Below, one piece after another: positions 26,178 through 34,979 of a stretch of 64,000 nucleotides of DNA. The stretch comes from Blautia sp. (GTDB taxonomy: Bacteria; Bacillota; Clostridia; Lachnospirales; Lachnospiraceae). Within the stretch, counting starts at the first letter, position 1. Each line of letters begins with the position of its first letter. The translations under genes and the position numbers were made by a program. The notes under the pieces are model-generated. The model was given only the letters and a program-made list of their open reading frames with translations, made no database searches and had not been told where the DNA came from. The DNA lies in the NCBI GenBank assembly GCA_026169535.1, contig JAPFCU010000045.1, forward strand, positions 1 to 64,000. The letters are read 5' to 3'.

Positions 26178-27236
26178 TTATTCTTCTGGATTTTTTTCTT
26201 TTTTATTCAGATCACATACCGAATCACGATAAATGCAAAAAGGGTTCAGGCGAATCCTTCTCGGATAGTCACTGTAATCCCCATTTATCCTTCGTATCAG
26301 AAGCTGACAGGCAGCATCCGCTATCTCTACCAGAGGCTGACGAACAGAAGTCAGCTTCGGTCTTACCATCATAGATAATTCAAAATCATCAAAAACTGCT
26401 ATCGACAATTCCTCTGGAATCTGTATGCCCAGATCATAAACAGCCTCCATCGCTCCCATACTCATATCATAATTTGTAGAAAATACAGCCGTGGGGCGGT
26501 CTTTCAGTTTCCACAATTCGTGAATTCCTCTATAGCCACCCTGGTACTTATACTCCCCTCGAACCACATACTCAGGGCGTACCGCAATACCATAATCCTC
26601 CATAGCTCTGTAATACCCTCTCATTCTCTCTTCTGCTGTAAGAGAGTTATTTCGCCCCTCAATAATAGCAATTTTCCGATGTCCATGATTAATCAGGTAT
26701 TCTGTCATTTGATAAGCTCCTATAGTACAGCTTGTCTGCACACAGTCCCCATGAATCACGCCACTGTTTTCTTCTATGGTGACCACCGGTATCCCCAGAT
26801 CTTCCGGAAGCTGCAGATTACCATTACAATTCCCCGGGATTGTAAGAAGCATTCCGTCCATACCATTTTCTATCATGTATCTTATATATCCCTTTGTTTT
26901 ATCAAGATTTTCATCTATCAGATTTATATCAAAACTGAAAAACGAGACGGAATATCCCTGATTTCGAAGGTATTTCTCAATCTCATTCAGGATAGATGAT
27001 GTATGCGGACTATTTGCAATACCTGATACAACTCCGATCCTATAAGATCTGCTGGTTCTAAGCCATCTCGCTGTATTATTGGGAAAATAATGCAGTTTCC
27101 GGACAGCGGCGTCAATAAGTTCCTGATTCTTCTTTCTTACTTTGCCTCCATTCATATATTTGGATATCGTTGATATAGCCAGATTTGTTTCCCTTGCAAC
27201 ATCTTTAATAGTAGCGCCTCCGCTTTCTTTTTTCAT
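26178..27236 (-). CDS. LacI-family transcriptional regulator, second
   Basis: The 352-residue protein has a LacI helix-turn-helix (ATIKDVARETNLAISTISKYMN) and a sugar-sensing domain with TAVFSTNYDMSMGAMEAVYDLG and SIAVFDDFELSMMVRP. Its recognition helix differs from that of the neighbouring LacI protein (TISKYMNGG against TVSKYLNN). It has its own promoter and converges on the first LacI gene. It may act on the same sugar system or on a distant one. GAGGGTC precedes the ATG. Confidence 0.92.
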   Translation of the reverse strand: MKKESGGATIKDVARETNLAISTISKYMNGGKVRKKNQELIDAAVRKLHYFPNNTARWLRTSRSYRIGVVSGIANSPHTSSILNEIEKYLRNQGYSVSFFSFDINLIDENLDKTKGYIRYMIENGMDGMLLTIPGNCNGNLQLPEDLGIPVVTIEENSGVIHGDCVQTSCTIGAYQMTEYLINHGHRKIAIIEGRNNSLTAEERMRGYYRAMEDYGIAVRPEYVVRGEYKYQGGYRGIHELWKLKDRPTAVFSTNYDMSMGAMEAVYDLGIQIPEELSIAVFDDFELSMMVRPKLTSVRQPLVEIADAACQLLIRRINGDYSDYPRRIRLNPFCIYRDSVCDLNKKEKNPEE

Positions 27237-27296
27237 ACTATGACCCTCGATTAATATTTTTACAATACATAGATTTTCTTAATCTCTCTTGGTTAT

Positions 27297-27325
27297 AGTA
27301 TAACAGCTTACTGTTTTTTATGCAA
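27297..27325 (-). promoter_or_regulatory. Promoter of the second LacI-family gene
   Basis: On the minus strand, TTGCAT (27325-27320) and TATACT (27302-27297) are 17 bp apart, about 60 bases before the start codon. Confidence 0.75.
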
Positions 27326-27379
27326 TCTGAACTAATAATTATTTAAACATGTGTTTTTTTTAGCAATTTTTATATTTTT

Positions 27380-27937
27380 TTATGCCATAATCGTATGTTC
27401 TGCTAATATTTTGATCCCCATCAGAATCAGAACGATTCCACCTGCAAGCTCCGCTTTTGACTTATATTTACAACCAAAACGATTACCTATAAAAACTCCC
27501 GAACAAGACAGCAGGAAAGTCACAATCCCAATAAAACATACAGCTGGTATAATGTCCACCTTGAGAAAAGCAAATGTCACACCTACTGCCAGTGCATCAA
27601 TGCTGGTTGCAACAGCCAGAGGAAGCATAGCCTTAAAGTCAAAACGGGCATCCAGATTTTCCGCTTCTCCTCTTGATTCACGAATCATATTAATACCGAT
27701 CAGAGACAAAAGGATAAATGCAATCCAGTGATCGATACTCTGGATCGTCTCCTGAAATCCAGTTCCAAGAAGATATCCGATCAAAGGCATCACTCCCTGA
27801 AAAATACCAAAGTACATTCCAACTGTCACTACCTGTTTTTTCTTAATCTGACAGACAGAAAGACCTTTACAGACTGCCACGGAAAAGGCATCCATCGACA
27901 GACCAACTGCAATCAAAAACAATTCCCATAATCCCAT
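27380..27937 (-). CDS. mntP: Manganese efflux pump MntP
   Basis: The 185-residue membrane protein has six predicted helices arranged as two repeats. The acidic membrane motifs are [13 protein letters not shown] in helix 1 and [14 protein letters not shown] in helix 4, the paired signature of MntP. It exports Mn2+ when the metal is in excess. A manganese riboswitch of the yybP-ykoY class with a terminator lies directly upstream, which strongly supports the assignment. AGGAGG precedes the ATG. Confidence 0.95.
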   Translation of the reverse strand: MGLWELFLIAVGLSMDAFSVAVCKGLSVCQIKKKQVVTVGMYFGIFQGVMPLIGYLLGTGFQETIQSIDHWIAFILLSLIGINMIRESRGEAENLDARFDFKAMLPLAVATSIDALAVGVTFAFLKVDIIPAVCFIGIVTFLLSCSGVFIGNRFGCKYKSKAELAGGIVLILMGIKILAEHTIMA

Positions 27938-28051
27938 TTCTTTTCCTCCTGTAGTATTTTTTTATAGAAGTATCAACATGCATCTGACCACATCTTCGCG
28001 AAATGTTTTATGCAATAGAAATTAGTACAAATATACCATATTTATTGCATT

Positions 28052-28089
28052 AAAAAACGAGACTCTCCGCATAGTGCAGATAAGTCTCG
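28052..28089 (-). terminator. Riboswitch expression-platform terminator
   Basis: The stem CGAGACT / AGTCTCG with an 18-base loop is followed by six T on the transcript strand. Its 5' arm overlaps the 3' element of the riboswitch, so the two structures compete. Confidence 0.88.
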
Positions 28090-28200
28090 TCATTTCAGGC
28101 AAGGCCAGGATGTTACTCCAGAATGTTGACCTCACCATATCATCATGTATCCTGAGTTTCTTTCATGGATCTTTCAATGATACTGACTACTCCCTTATTT
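28052..28200 (-). ncRNA. yybP-ykoY manganese riboswitch upstream of mntP
   Basis: The RNA begins with AAGGGAGUAG (28197 down to 28188), the conserved 5' element. A UAUCAU/AUGAUA paired arm follows, then a GGUCAACAUUCUGG segment facing CCUGGCCUUGCCUGA, and then ACGAGACUUA, the conserved 3' element. This order matches the yybP-ykoY class, which binds Mn2+ and turns on exporters. The last element also forms the left arm of a terminator, so metal binding should allow read-through. The match was made by eye. Confidence 0.87.
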
Positions 28201-28206
28201 CTATTC

Positions 28207-28235
28207 AGTATAGCAGAATTCTATATAGTTCGCAA
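28207..28235 (-). promoter_or_regulatory. Promoter of the riboswitch-mntP transcript
   Basis: On the minus strand, TTGCGA (28235-28230) and TATACT (28212-28207) are 17 bp apart. The predicted start near 28200 is the first base of the riboswitch. The -35 box lies just past the citrate synthase stop codon. Confidence 0.8.
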
Positions 28236-28241
28236 CGTCCA

Positions 28242-29687
28242 TTATTTTTCAGAAGCTTCTTCTGCCGCTGTCTGTTCCTCCAGCGCTTCTACTGTATCAA
28301 CACCTGTGTCTCTCTTTGGCATAGGAATAAAATCAGCATGCTTCCCTACGTATTTATAAGCAGGACGGATAATTTTATTTGCGTTAAGGATTTCCTCCAG
28401 ACGATGGGCGCTCCATCCAGGAATACGCGCAATGGCAAAAATCGGTGTAAATAATTCCTTGGGAATCCCAAGCATGGTATAAACAAATCCACTGTAGAAA
28501 TCCACATTTGCACAGACATTTTTGAAAAGACGGCGCTGTTCCATTACAAGACGGCCGCCTAGTCTTTCTACCATCTCATAAAGAGCAAATTCTTCCATCA
28601 TACCTTTTTCTTCCGCCAGCTTCCTGGCAAATTTTTTCAAAATCACTTCACGTGGGTCTGACAAAGTATAAACTGCATGGCCCATACCATAAATTAATCC
28701 GGAACGGTCAAAAGCCTCCTTGTTCAGAATCTTACGAAGATATGCCTCTACTTCTGCCTCATCTGCCCAATTCTTTACATGAGCTTTGATATCTTCAAAC
28801 ATATCCTGAACTTTCAAATTCGCGCCTCCATGCCGTGGTCCTTTTAAAGATCCAATAGAAGCCGCTACAGAAGAATATGTATCTGTTCCTGATGATGTTA
28901 CCACATGTGTAGTAAATGTGGAGTTATTGCCTCCGCCATGCTCTGCATGAAGGATCAAGGCAATATCCAAAACCTTCGCCTCCAGTTCTGTATAAACACT
29001 GTCCGGACGGAGCATTAACAAAATATTTTCTGCCAGAGAAAGATCTTTCTGTGGATTTCGGATAAAAAGAGTCTCATCCTTCCGGAAATGACGATAGGAA
29101 TGATAAGAATACACTGCGATCAAAGGCAGCTTTGCAATAAGCTCTATACACTGACGCAGAACATTTTCTGCCGAAGTATCCTCTGGTCTGGAATCATAAG
29201 TATATAAGGTAAGGATACATCTCTGCATCGAGTTCATAATATCTGCATTTGATGCTTTCATTACAACATCACGGACAAAACGTCCAGATAAGGATTCAAA
29301 GTTCGCCATCACGCCCTTAAACATTTCCATATCCTTCTCTGACGGCAGGCGCCCAAAAAGCAGCAGAAAAATTATTTCCTCAAAACCAAACTTACGTCCT
29401 TCCATCCCTGCTACCAGATCGTAGATATTATATCCCTGATAATACAGTCTTCCCTCTGCCGGAATTTTTCTTCCATTGATCAGATCATAGGCTGTCACAT
29501 CAGAAATCTCTGTAAGACCGGTAAGCACACCTTTGCCGGCAGAATCTCTCAGACCTCGTTTTACATCATATTCAACATAAAGATTTGGATCAATACGATG
29601 GTTATTCAGAAGTTCTTCCTGAAGCACCTCCATGCTCATCTTCATACTTCCCATTTCATCCAGATTGATCATTTCATGATCTGACAT
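28242..29687 (-). CDS. gltA: Citrate synthase
   Basis: The 481-residue enzyme condenses oxaloacetate and acetyl-CoA to citrate. Active-site regions are visible: LHAEHGGGNNSTFTTHV, GPRHGGAN and GMGHAVYTLSDPR. The N-terminal 50 residues (MSDHEMINLDEM onward) are an extension typical of the longer clostridial form. The ATG at 29687 follows GGAGGG; an in-frame extension upstream crosses the promoter. No aconitase or isocitrate dehydrogenase is nearby; the likely role is the partial cycle that leads to glutamate. Confidence 0.95.
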   Translation of the reverse strand: MSDHEMINLDEMGSMKMSMEVLQEELLNNHRIDPNLYVEYDVKRGLRDSAGKGVLTGLTEISDVTAYDLINGRKIPAEGRLYYQGYNIYDLVAGMEGRKFGFEEIIFLLLFGRLPSEKDMEMFKGVMANFESLSGRFVRDVVMKASNADIMNSMQRCILTLYTYDSRPEDTSAENVLRQCIELIAKLPLIAVYSYHSYRHFRKDETLFIRNPQKDLSLAENILLMLRPDSVYTELEAKVLDIALILHAEHGGGNNSTFTTHVVTSSGTDTYSSVAASIGSLKGPRHGGANLKVQDMFEDIKAHVKNWADEAEVEAYLRKILNKEAFDRSGLIYGMGHAVYTLSDPREVILKKFARKLAEEKGMMEEFALYEMVERLGGRLVMEQRRLFKNVCANVDFYSGFVYTMLGIPKELFTPIFAIARIPGWSAHRLEEILNANKIIRPAYKYVGKHADFIPMPKRDTGVDTVEALEEQTAAEEASEK

Positions 29688-29736
29688 ATGTATCCCTCCG
29701 TTTCTCTTTCCTTCAAACATTTTACGATTGTCTTCT

Positions 29737-29765
29737 ATAATACACAATCCTGCGGAAAAATACAA
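29737..29765 (-). promoter_or_regulatory. Promoter of the citrate synthase gene
   Basis: On the minus strand, TTGTAT (29765-29760) and TATTAT (29742-29737) are 17 bp apart, about 50 bases before the start codon. Confidence 0.65.
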
Positions 29766-29809
29766 TATTTCAGAAGTATTTTTTACGGTACAATATTAAA
29801 GCATTAAAT

Positions 29810-30160
29810 TCAAAGAATATTTTCTTCCCATTCTTTCTCTTTGAAACCTGTCAAAACAAAATTCTCAGCCACAAGAACCGGACGTTTTACCAGCATTCCG
29901 TCTGTAGCAAGAAGTCTCAGCTGCTCCTCCTCAGACATATCCTTTAATTTATCTTTCAGATTCATCTGTTTATATAAATTTCCGCTGGTATTAAAAAAAC
30001 GTTTTAAAGGCAATCCACTTTTTTCATACCATTCTTTCAGCTCTTCATATGTAGGATTCTCCTCTACAATCGCTCTTTCCTCAAAAACAACTTCACGAGC
30101 TGCCAGCCATTTCAAAGCCTTCTGACAGGTGCTGCATTTTCTGTAAACAAGAACTTTCAT
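29810..30160 (-). CDS. ArsC/Spx-family thioredoxin-fold protein
   Basis: The 116-residue protein has the ArsC/Spx fold. It opens with VLVYRKCSTCQKALKWL, which holds a CxxC redox pair, and ends with GMLVKRPVLVAENFVLTGF, the conserved RP loop of the family. YEELKEWYEKSGLPLKRFFNTSG is the typical middle helix. It could be an Spx-like redox regulator or a YffB-type reductase; arsenate reductase is less likely, since no ars genes are near. The ATG at 30160 follows GGGGGA. Confidence 0.87.
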   Translation of the reverse strand: MKVLVYRKCSTCQKALKWLAAREVVFEERAIVEENPTYEELKEWYEKSGLPLKRFFNTSGNLYKQMNLKDKLKDMSEEEQLRLLATDGMLVKRPVLVAENFVLTGFKEKEWEENIL

Positions 30161-30215
30161 TAATTGTCCCCCTTTTCTATTTTGGAACCCTTTTATGTTC
30201 CAGATTATTTCTGCC

Positions 30216-30245
30216 ATTGTAACACACTTTCTGCATAAAAGTCAC
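30216..30245 (-). promoter_or_regulatory. Putative promoter of the ArsC/Spx-family gene
   Basis: On the minus strand, GTGACT (30245-30240) and TACAAT (30221-30216) are 18 bp apart, about 55 bases before the start. Confidence 0.5.
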
Positions 30246-30375
30246 GTATTTGGTATGTATGCCAAAAAATCCTTAAAAATATCATATATTTTGTTCTGCA
30301 CAACATACCATGACGTTTTTTTCCATGATAAAATACAGATATCAATACGATTTTAATTCAGTGGGAGGTTTGTTT

Positions 30376-31497
30376 ATGAAAGTTGTTGTAGCAGTAGATT
30401 CTTTCAAAGGAAGTTTAACTTCTATGGAAGCAGGAATGGCAGTAAAAGCCGGTATACTTGCAGCTCACCCTGAAGCCAGCATCATTGTAAAGCCGCTGGC
30501 AGATGGCGGAGAAGGAACCACCGACGCTCTGATCGAGGGAATGAACGGCAAACGGATCGATCTGACTGTCACAGGTCCTATGGGAAATCCCATCAAAGCA
30601 TATTATGGGTATCTAGAAAATTCTAGTACAGCAATCATGGAAATGGCGTCTGCTGCCGGTATTACATTATCTGATCACGCCACCCCTCAGGAAGCCACAA
30701 CTTACGGAGTAGGGGAAATGATTCTCCATGCCATTGATAATGGAGTCCGTAATTTTATCATCGGCATTGGCGGAAGCGCCACAAATGACGGAGGCATCGG
30801 AATGCTGAAGGCTCTTGGATTTTCTTTTCTGGATACATACGGAAAAGATGTCGGAGAAGGAGGAAAGGCTCTGGAAAAAATTGTTTCTGTAAAAATGTCA
30901 GATAAAATGGAACTTCTCTCTCAATGTCATTTCCAGATTGCCTGTGATGTAACCAATCCTCTCTGCGGTCCTAATGGCGCCACCTACATTTACGGTCCTC
31001 AGAAAGGAGTCACCCCGGAAATGGCTCCCTTACTTGACGCAGGTATGGCTAACTATGCTTCCGTCACCGCTGATGCCATCGGGGTGGATCACTCTCTTGC
31101 AGAAGGAGCCGGAGCAGCCGGCGGTCTTGGGTTCGCATTTTTAAGTTACCTGAATGGGATTCTCACACCCGGAGTACAGCTCCTTCTGGATGCTATACAT
31201 CTCGAAGACGAAATTAGAGATGCTGATATTGTAGTAACCGGAGAAGGGCGTCTGGATCACCAAACCGCCATGGGAAAAGCTCCTGTAGGCGTTGCACGGC
31301 TTGGAAAAAAATACGGTACAAAAACCATTGCATTTGCAGGAAGCGTGACAAAAGAAGCTACTGCCTGCAATAAGGCCGGCATTGATGCGTTCTTCCCCAT
31401 TATAAGAGGAATTTCCACTCTTGAGGAAGCCATGAATCCCCAGACAGCCAGATTGAATATGAAAGCCTGTGCGGAACAGGTTTTCCGGCTTCTCTGA
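30376..31497 (+). CDS. glxK: Glycerate kinase (GlxK family)
   Basis: The 373-residue enzyme phosphorylates D-glycerate and belongs to the type I glycerate kinase family. It shows VVAVDSFKGSLTSMEAG at the start, PLADGGEGTTDAL, IGIGGSATNDGGIGML near residue 125, and TGEGRLDHQTAMGKAP near 285. The ATG at 30376 follows GGGAGG. It stands alone, with a hairpin at its end. No glyoxylate or tartronate genes are next to it. Confidence 0.95.
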   Translation: MKVVVAVDSFKGSLTSMEAGMAVKAGILAAHPEASIIVKPLADGGEGTTDALIEGMNGKRIDLTVTGPMGNPIKAYYGYLENSSTAIMEMASAAGITLSDHATPQEATTYGVGEMILHAIDNGVRNFIIGIGGSATNDGGIGMLKALGFSFLDTYGKDVGEGGKALEKIVSVKMSDKMELLSQCHFQIACDVTNPLCGPNGATYIYGPQKGVTPEMAPLLDAGMANYASVTADAIGVDHSLAEGAGAAGGLGFAFLSYLNGILTPGVQLLLDAIHLEDEIRDADIVVTGEGRLDHQTAMGKAPVGVARLGKKYGTKTIAFAGSVTKEATACNKAGIDAFFPIIRGISTLEEAMNPQTARLNMKACAEQVFRLL

Positions 31498-31503
31498 ACA
31501 GCC

Positions 31504-31540
31504 AAGGCCCCCCTCAAAGATTCACTTTGAGGGGGGCCTT
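31504..31540. terminator. Strong hairpin between glxK and the NlpC/P60 gene
   Basis: A perfect 15-bp stem (AAGGCCCCCCTCAAA and its complement) with a 7-base loop sits between convergent genes. The T run on either side is weak (TTATAT on the plus strand), but the stem is very stable. Confidence 0.75.
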
Positions 31541-31566
31541 ATATCGTCAATTATTTTCTTTTCAGA

Positions 31567-32952
31567 CTACACAAGACGTCTTACAGACAGAATCGTTCTG
31601 TATGTAGCATCGTTGCTGATCTTAATACCATCTCTGGAATTGGAAGCATGTACAATTTTTCCGCCACCCATATAGATAGCCACATGACCGCCGTAACAGA
31701 TCAGGTCTCCCGGCTGTGCATCTGCATAAGATACCTCTGTACCTGCATTCTGCTGTTCATATGATGTTCTGGGCAGACTTACACCAAAGTTTGCATAGAC
31801 ACTCTGTACAAATCCAGAGCAATCCGCTCCATTTGTAAGGCTGGTTCCTCCCCATACATATGGATTACCTACAAACTGTGTTGCAAAATCTACAACAGAA
31901 GAACCTGCGCCGGATCCTGTAGAGCCCGAGCTCTCATACTCTTCCGGATCTACAGTATTTTCACTGTCGATCACATTGCCGTACTCATCGTATTCAACAT
32001 CACCTTCAGAACTTCCATCATCTTCTGTCAGAATCTCATCAGGATCAATCTCATTTCCATTCTCATCATATACAACATCACCATTTTCTGCTGCATCTTC
32101 AGGATCGATCTCATTTCCCTCTTCATCATATACGGTTGTGTCTTCCTGCTGTTCTGCTTCCTGGCGTGCTGCCTCCTCTGCTGCTGCAAGTTCAGCCTGA
32201 CGTCTGGCTTCCTCTTCTGCTGCGATTCTCTCAGCTTCCAGACGCTCGATCTCTGCCTGCTGCTGCTGGATTAATGCTGCATATTCATTAGCCATCTGCT
32301 GTGCATATGCAATCTCATTGTCATAGTTTGCAGAGGTTGCTTTTCTTTCATCAATCGCAACCTGGAGGTTTACGGATTCAGCCTCATATTCCTGCTTCAT
32401 GCCTTCCAGTTCTGCTTTTTCCTGCTGATACTGATTTCCAAGCTTTGTTACCTGATCAATTGTATTTACATATTTTTCCAGACTCTGTCTGTCATAATCA
32501 TACATTTTCTGAGTATACTCAGCCTTTGTAAGAAGCTCGGAAAGATTTTCTGCATTTACCATCATCTGGAACCATGCATCGTTTCCGCCTTTTTCATACA
32601 AATACTGGATACGCTGTTTCATTGCTGCATACTGTTTATCTTTTGCATTCTGAGCTTTCTGAAGATCTGACTGTGTCTGTTTGATATCAGCCTCTTTATT
32701 GCTGATATCTCCTTCCAGAGTCTGAATGGAGACCATGACATTTACAAGATTAGCGTCCAATGCTGCAATCTCATTCTGGAGCTGCTCTTTTGCTGCATAA
32801 AACTGATCGATCTGAGCATATGTAGCATCAAGCTGTGCACTTGTCCATGCCTGCTCCTCTCTCAGTTCTTCTTCTCTGGAAGCGCTTACAGTAGCAACCT
32901 GTGTACCCATCATCATAACTGCTAACATCAGACATACAATACGTTTTTTCAT
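31567..32952 (-). CDS. Secreted coiled-coil NlpC/P60 endopeptidase with acidic tandem repeats
   Basis: The 461-residue protein is a probable cell-wall DL-endopeptidase. A signal peptide (1-25, ending TVSA) precedes a long coiled coil (about 27-270) like that of PcsB/CwlO. An acidic linker with three copies of YDExGNxID (about 275-330) and a Ser/Gly spacer follow. The C-terminal NlpC/P60 domain has Cys378 in GADCSGF, His423 in GGHVAIY and His435 in KIVHAS as catalytic residues. The ATG at 32952 follows AGAGGTG; the GTG nine bases upstream overlaps that site. Confidence 0.93.
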   Translation of the reverse strand: MKKRIVCLMLAVMMMGTQVATVSASREEELREEQAWTSAQLDATYAQIDQFYAAKEQLQNEIAALDANLVNVMVSIQTLEGDISNKEADIKQTQSDLQKAQNAKDKQYAAMKQRIQYLYEKGGNDAWFQMMVNAENLSELLTKAEYTQKMYDYDRQSLEKYVNTIDQVTKLGNQYQQEKAELEGMKQEYEAESVNLQVAIDERKATSANYDNEIAYAQQMANEYAALIQQQQAEIERLEAERIAAEEEARRQAELAAAEEAARQEAEQQEDTTVYDEEGNEIDPEDAAENGDVVYDENGNEIDPDEILTEDDGSSEGDVEYDEYGNVIDSENTVDPEEYESSGSTGSGAGSSVVDFATQFVGNPYVWGGTSLTNGADCSGFVQSVYANFGVSLPRTSYEQQNAGTEVSYADAQPGDLICYGGHVAIYMGGGKIVHASNSRDGIKISNDATYRTILSVRRLV

Positions 32953-33019
32953 GTTTCTCACCTCTTATAATCAACAAGTTTTGTAACATTTGCGAAATAT
33001 CTTTTTCAAGTTCTTTTAC

Positions 33020-33048
33020 ATATTAACACAGGATTACATAGATTGCAA
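33020..33048 (-). promoter_or_regulatory. Promoter of the coiled-coil NlpC/P60 gene
   Basis: On the minus strand, TTGCAA (33048-33043) and TAATAT (33025-33020) are 17 bp apart, about 68 bases before the start. Confidence 0.75.
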
Positions 33049-33106
33049 GTATTAATTGATTAAAAGTTTAAAATTTTGTAATATTTATTAATGATTGTGC
33101 AATAGT

Positions 33107-33142
33107 AACGGGGAGCATTTCCTTTCGAAAATGTCTCCCCGT
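33107..33142 (-). terminator. Hairpin after the choline-binding-like hydrolase gene
   Basis: Arms AACGGGGAG and CTCCCCGTT, extended by CATTT/AAATG with an unpaired T, close a short loop. It lies 37 bases past the stop codon; the T run on the minus strand is weak. Confidence 0.65.
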
Positions 33143-33178
33143 TATTTTTCCTATAATCAAATCTTTTCTGCTGAGTAC

Positions 33179-34816
33179 TTAATTGAACAGATCTGCAAGA
33201 ATCTGGTCTGCAGTTTTATATCGGTATCCGTTCGGATCACTTAATGTATCTGTGCTCCATCTGAAATAATTACCTCTTCGGATATATGCTCCGGAGGATG
33301 TATGATAGAAAGAAGCTCCCATCTTCTGGTATCCCGGATAGCGCGCCATATACTTCTGGGCAAGAGCGATTGCCTGGCTTGAATAATTTCCATTCGGTGT
33401 AGGAGTTCCTGATATCTGAACACCTGCATTTGGTGTAGAATGAAGAATTACTGCACTCTTATCACTGCACTGTCCCAGGATGATCCATGTATGATATGCA
33501 TCATATCCGATATCTCCCGGATAAAGCTTATAGCCTGTATTGCTGAGATAATTCTGGTTATAGATATTACCCCATCCTTTTGATTTATAAAGACCTCCGA
33601 TTTCACCGGAAACAACCGTATATCCGGAACCAACTCCAGATTTTGACTGCATCACCTGATATGTGGACCAGCCTACGTAACCGGAGCAATCCAGGCCTTT
33701 CGCACGATTCGCTTCACTGAGATCGTTATAATTCTTATAATTATAGCTGCTGTTCTGACTGTTATAGAAAGATGTCCACTTGGTACTGATACCTTTTCTT
33801 GTAGCATCGCTCCATCCATGTCCGCCACCCCACATATATAAAGTCCTACCTACCGGCTGAAGGGCGCCAAGAAGATAATTCTTAACGGTTCTCTGTGATG
33901 TTGGAGTTGAGATATCCGGCTGCTCATCATTATCCTGTGAAGAGATCAGATAGCCATCAGAGTCAAAAGTATAAGTAACATTTCCAATCGTTCTGGTTCC
34001 AGTGACCATTACAAAAGTCTTAGGATCATAATATCTCTTCTTTCCTGATTCGCTGACCCATCCGCCCTTGGCAATACCAGAGTTCTTGTCAAAATAGTAC
34101 CACTTTCCATCAACACGCTTATGTCCTTTAAACATAATACCATTTGAGGGATAAAAATATCTTTTTTCACCCTTGGAATTAGACAGCCATCCTGTAGCCA
34201 TACGATAAGTTCCACCGCGGAAATATCTGGTGTTTCCATTGGTTGCTGTCAGAAATCCCTGTTTTGCAGCTCCTGTATTTCCGTCAAAATAATAAGAATA
34301 GCTTCCGATTTTTTTCAGGCCCTTATACATGATTCCGTTGCTGGTGCTGAAATACCATTTTTGATTCTTGGCATTTTTCATCCAGCCTTTTGCCATCCGG
34401 TAAGTTCCAGGCTGAAAATATCTGGTATTTCCATTAGCAGCTTTCAGGAATCCTGTTTTTGCCCATCCTGTACTTCCATCAAAATAGTAGTAATAGCTTC
34501 CGACCTTTGTAAGGCCTCTTTTCATAACTCCGGAACGTGAATCAAAGTATCTGCATCTTCCGTTGCTGATCTTGTACCAGCCTTTATACATTACACCGGT
34601 TTTTGCATTAAGATAATACTTGTTTTTTCCCAGCGTCAGCCAGCCTTTTACTTTTTTTCCATTTTTATAATAATATGTTTTTCCGTTTACAGTCCGGAAG
34701 CCGTTTACTGCTGCCTGCGTTTCTACCGTTGTAGAGTGCACAGTAAAACCGGCTGCAAATAGCATAAGCCCCAGTAACAAGCCCCAGAATTTCCACCGTT
34801 TGCATGCCTTCTTCAT
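33179..34816 (-). CDS. Secreted hydrolase with choline-binding-like wall repeats and an NlpC/P60-like domain
   Basis: The 545-residue protein has a signal peptide (1-36, ending TQAA) and about 12 aromatic/Gly repeats (about 38-292) such as GKTYYYKNGKKVKGW and GSYYYYFDGSTGWAKTG, the pattern of choline-binding-like cell-wall anchors. After a polar linker comes a C-terminal NlpC/P60-like domain (about 310-545). Cys377 in GLDCSGYVGW and His442 in AYHTWIIL are the likely catalytic residues. No ribosome site conflict exists at the ATG. It neighbours another NlpC/P60 gene but has its own promoter. Confidence 0.9.
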   Translation of the reverse strand: MKKACKRWKFWGLLLGLMLFAAGFTVHSTTVETQAAVNGFRTVNGKTYYYKNGKKVKGWLTLGKNKYYLNAKTGVMYKGWYKISNGRCRYFDSRSGVMKRGLTKVGSYYYYFDGSTGWAKTGFLKAANGNTRYFQPGTYRMAKGWMKNAKNQKWYFSTSNGIMYKGLKKIGSYSYYFDGNTGAAKQGFLTATNGNTRYFRGGTYRMATGWLSNSKGEKRYFYPSNGIMFKGHKRVDGKWYYFDKNSGIAKGGWVSESGKKRYYDPKTFVMVTGTRTIGNVTYTFDSDGYLISSQDNDEQPDISTPTSQRTVKNYLLGALQPVGRTLYMWGGGHGWSDATRKGISTKWTSFYNSQNSSYNYKNYNDLSEANRAKGLDCSGYVGWSTYQVMQSKSGVGSGYTVVSGEIGGLYKSKGWGNIYNQNYLSNTGYKLYPGDIGYDAYHTWIILGQCSDKSAVILHSTPNAGVQISGTPTPNGNYSSQAIALAQKYMARYPGYQKMGASFYHTSSGAYIRRGNYFRWSTDTLSDPNGYRYKTADQILADLFN

Positions 34817-34876
34817 AAACTTACCCTCTTCTTTATCTTTATAATCTTTACAATGTTGTTACAATATTGTGTATTT

Positions 34877-34905
34877 ATTATATCGCATATTTTTCTACGC
34901 GTCAA
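34877..34905 (-). promoter_or_regulatory. Promoter of the choline-binding-like hydrolase gene
   Basis: On the minus strand, TTGACG (34905-34900) and TATAAT (34882-34877) are 17 bp apart, about 60 bases before the ATG. Confidence 0.85.
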
Positions 34906-34935
34906 TATTTTTATTACATATTGTAAAAGAACCAC

Positions 34936-34971
34936 AAAAAAAGAGCAAAACCTTAATGGCTTCACTCTTTT
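34936..34971 (-). terminator. Terminator after ddh
   Basis: The outer stem AAAAGAG/CTCTTTT and inner AAGCC/GGTTT (one G-T pair) form a hairpin followed by a run of T on the transcript strand, just past the ddh stop codon. Confidence 0.7.
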
Positions 34972-34979
34972 GTAATATT

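Noticed and set aside
29810-30160. Arsenate reductase ArsC
   Set aside because: The protein has a CxxC pair and no ars genes are near. The Spx/YffB-like side of the family is as likely, so no symbol is given.
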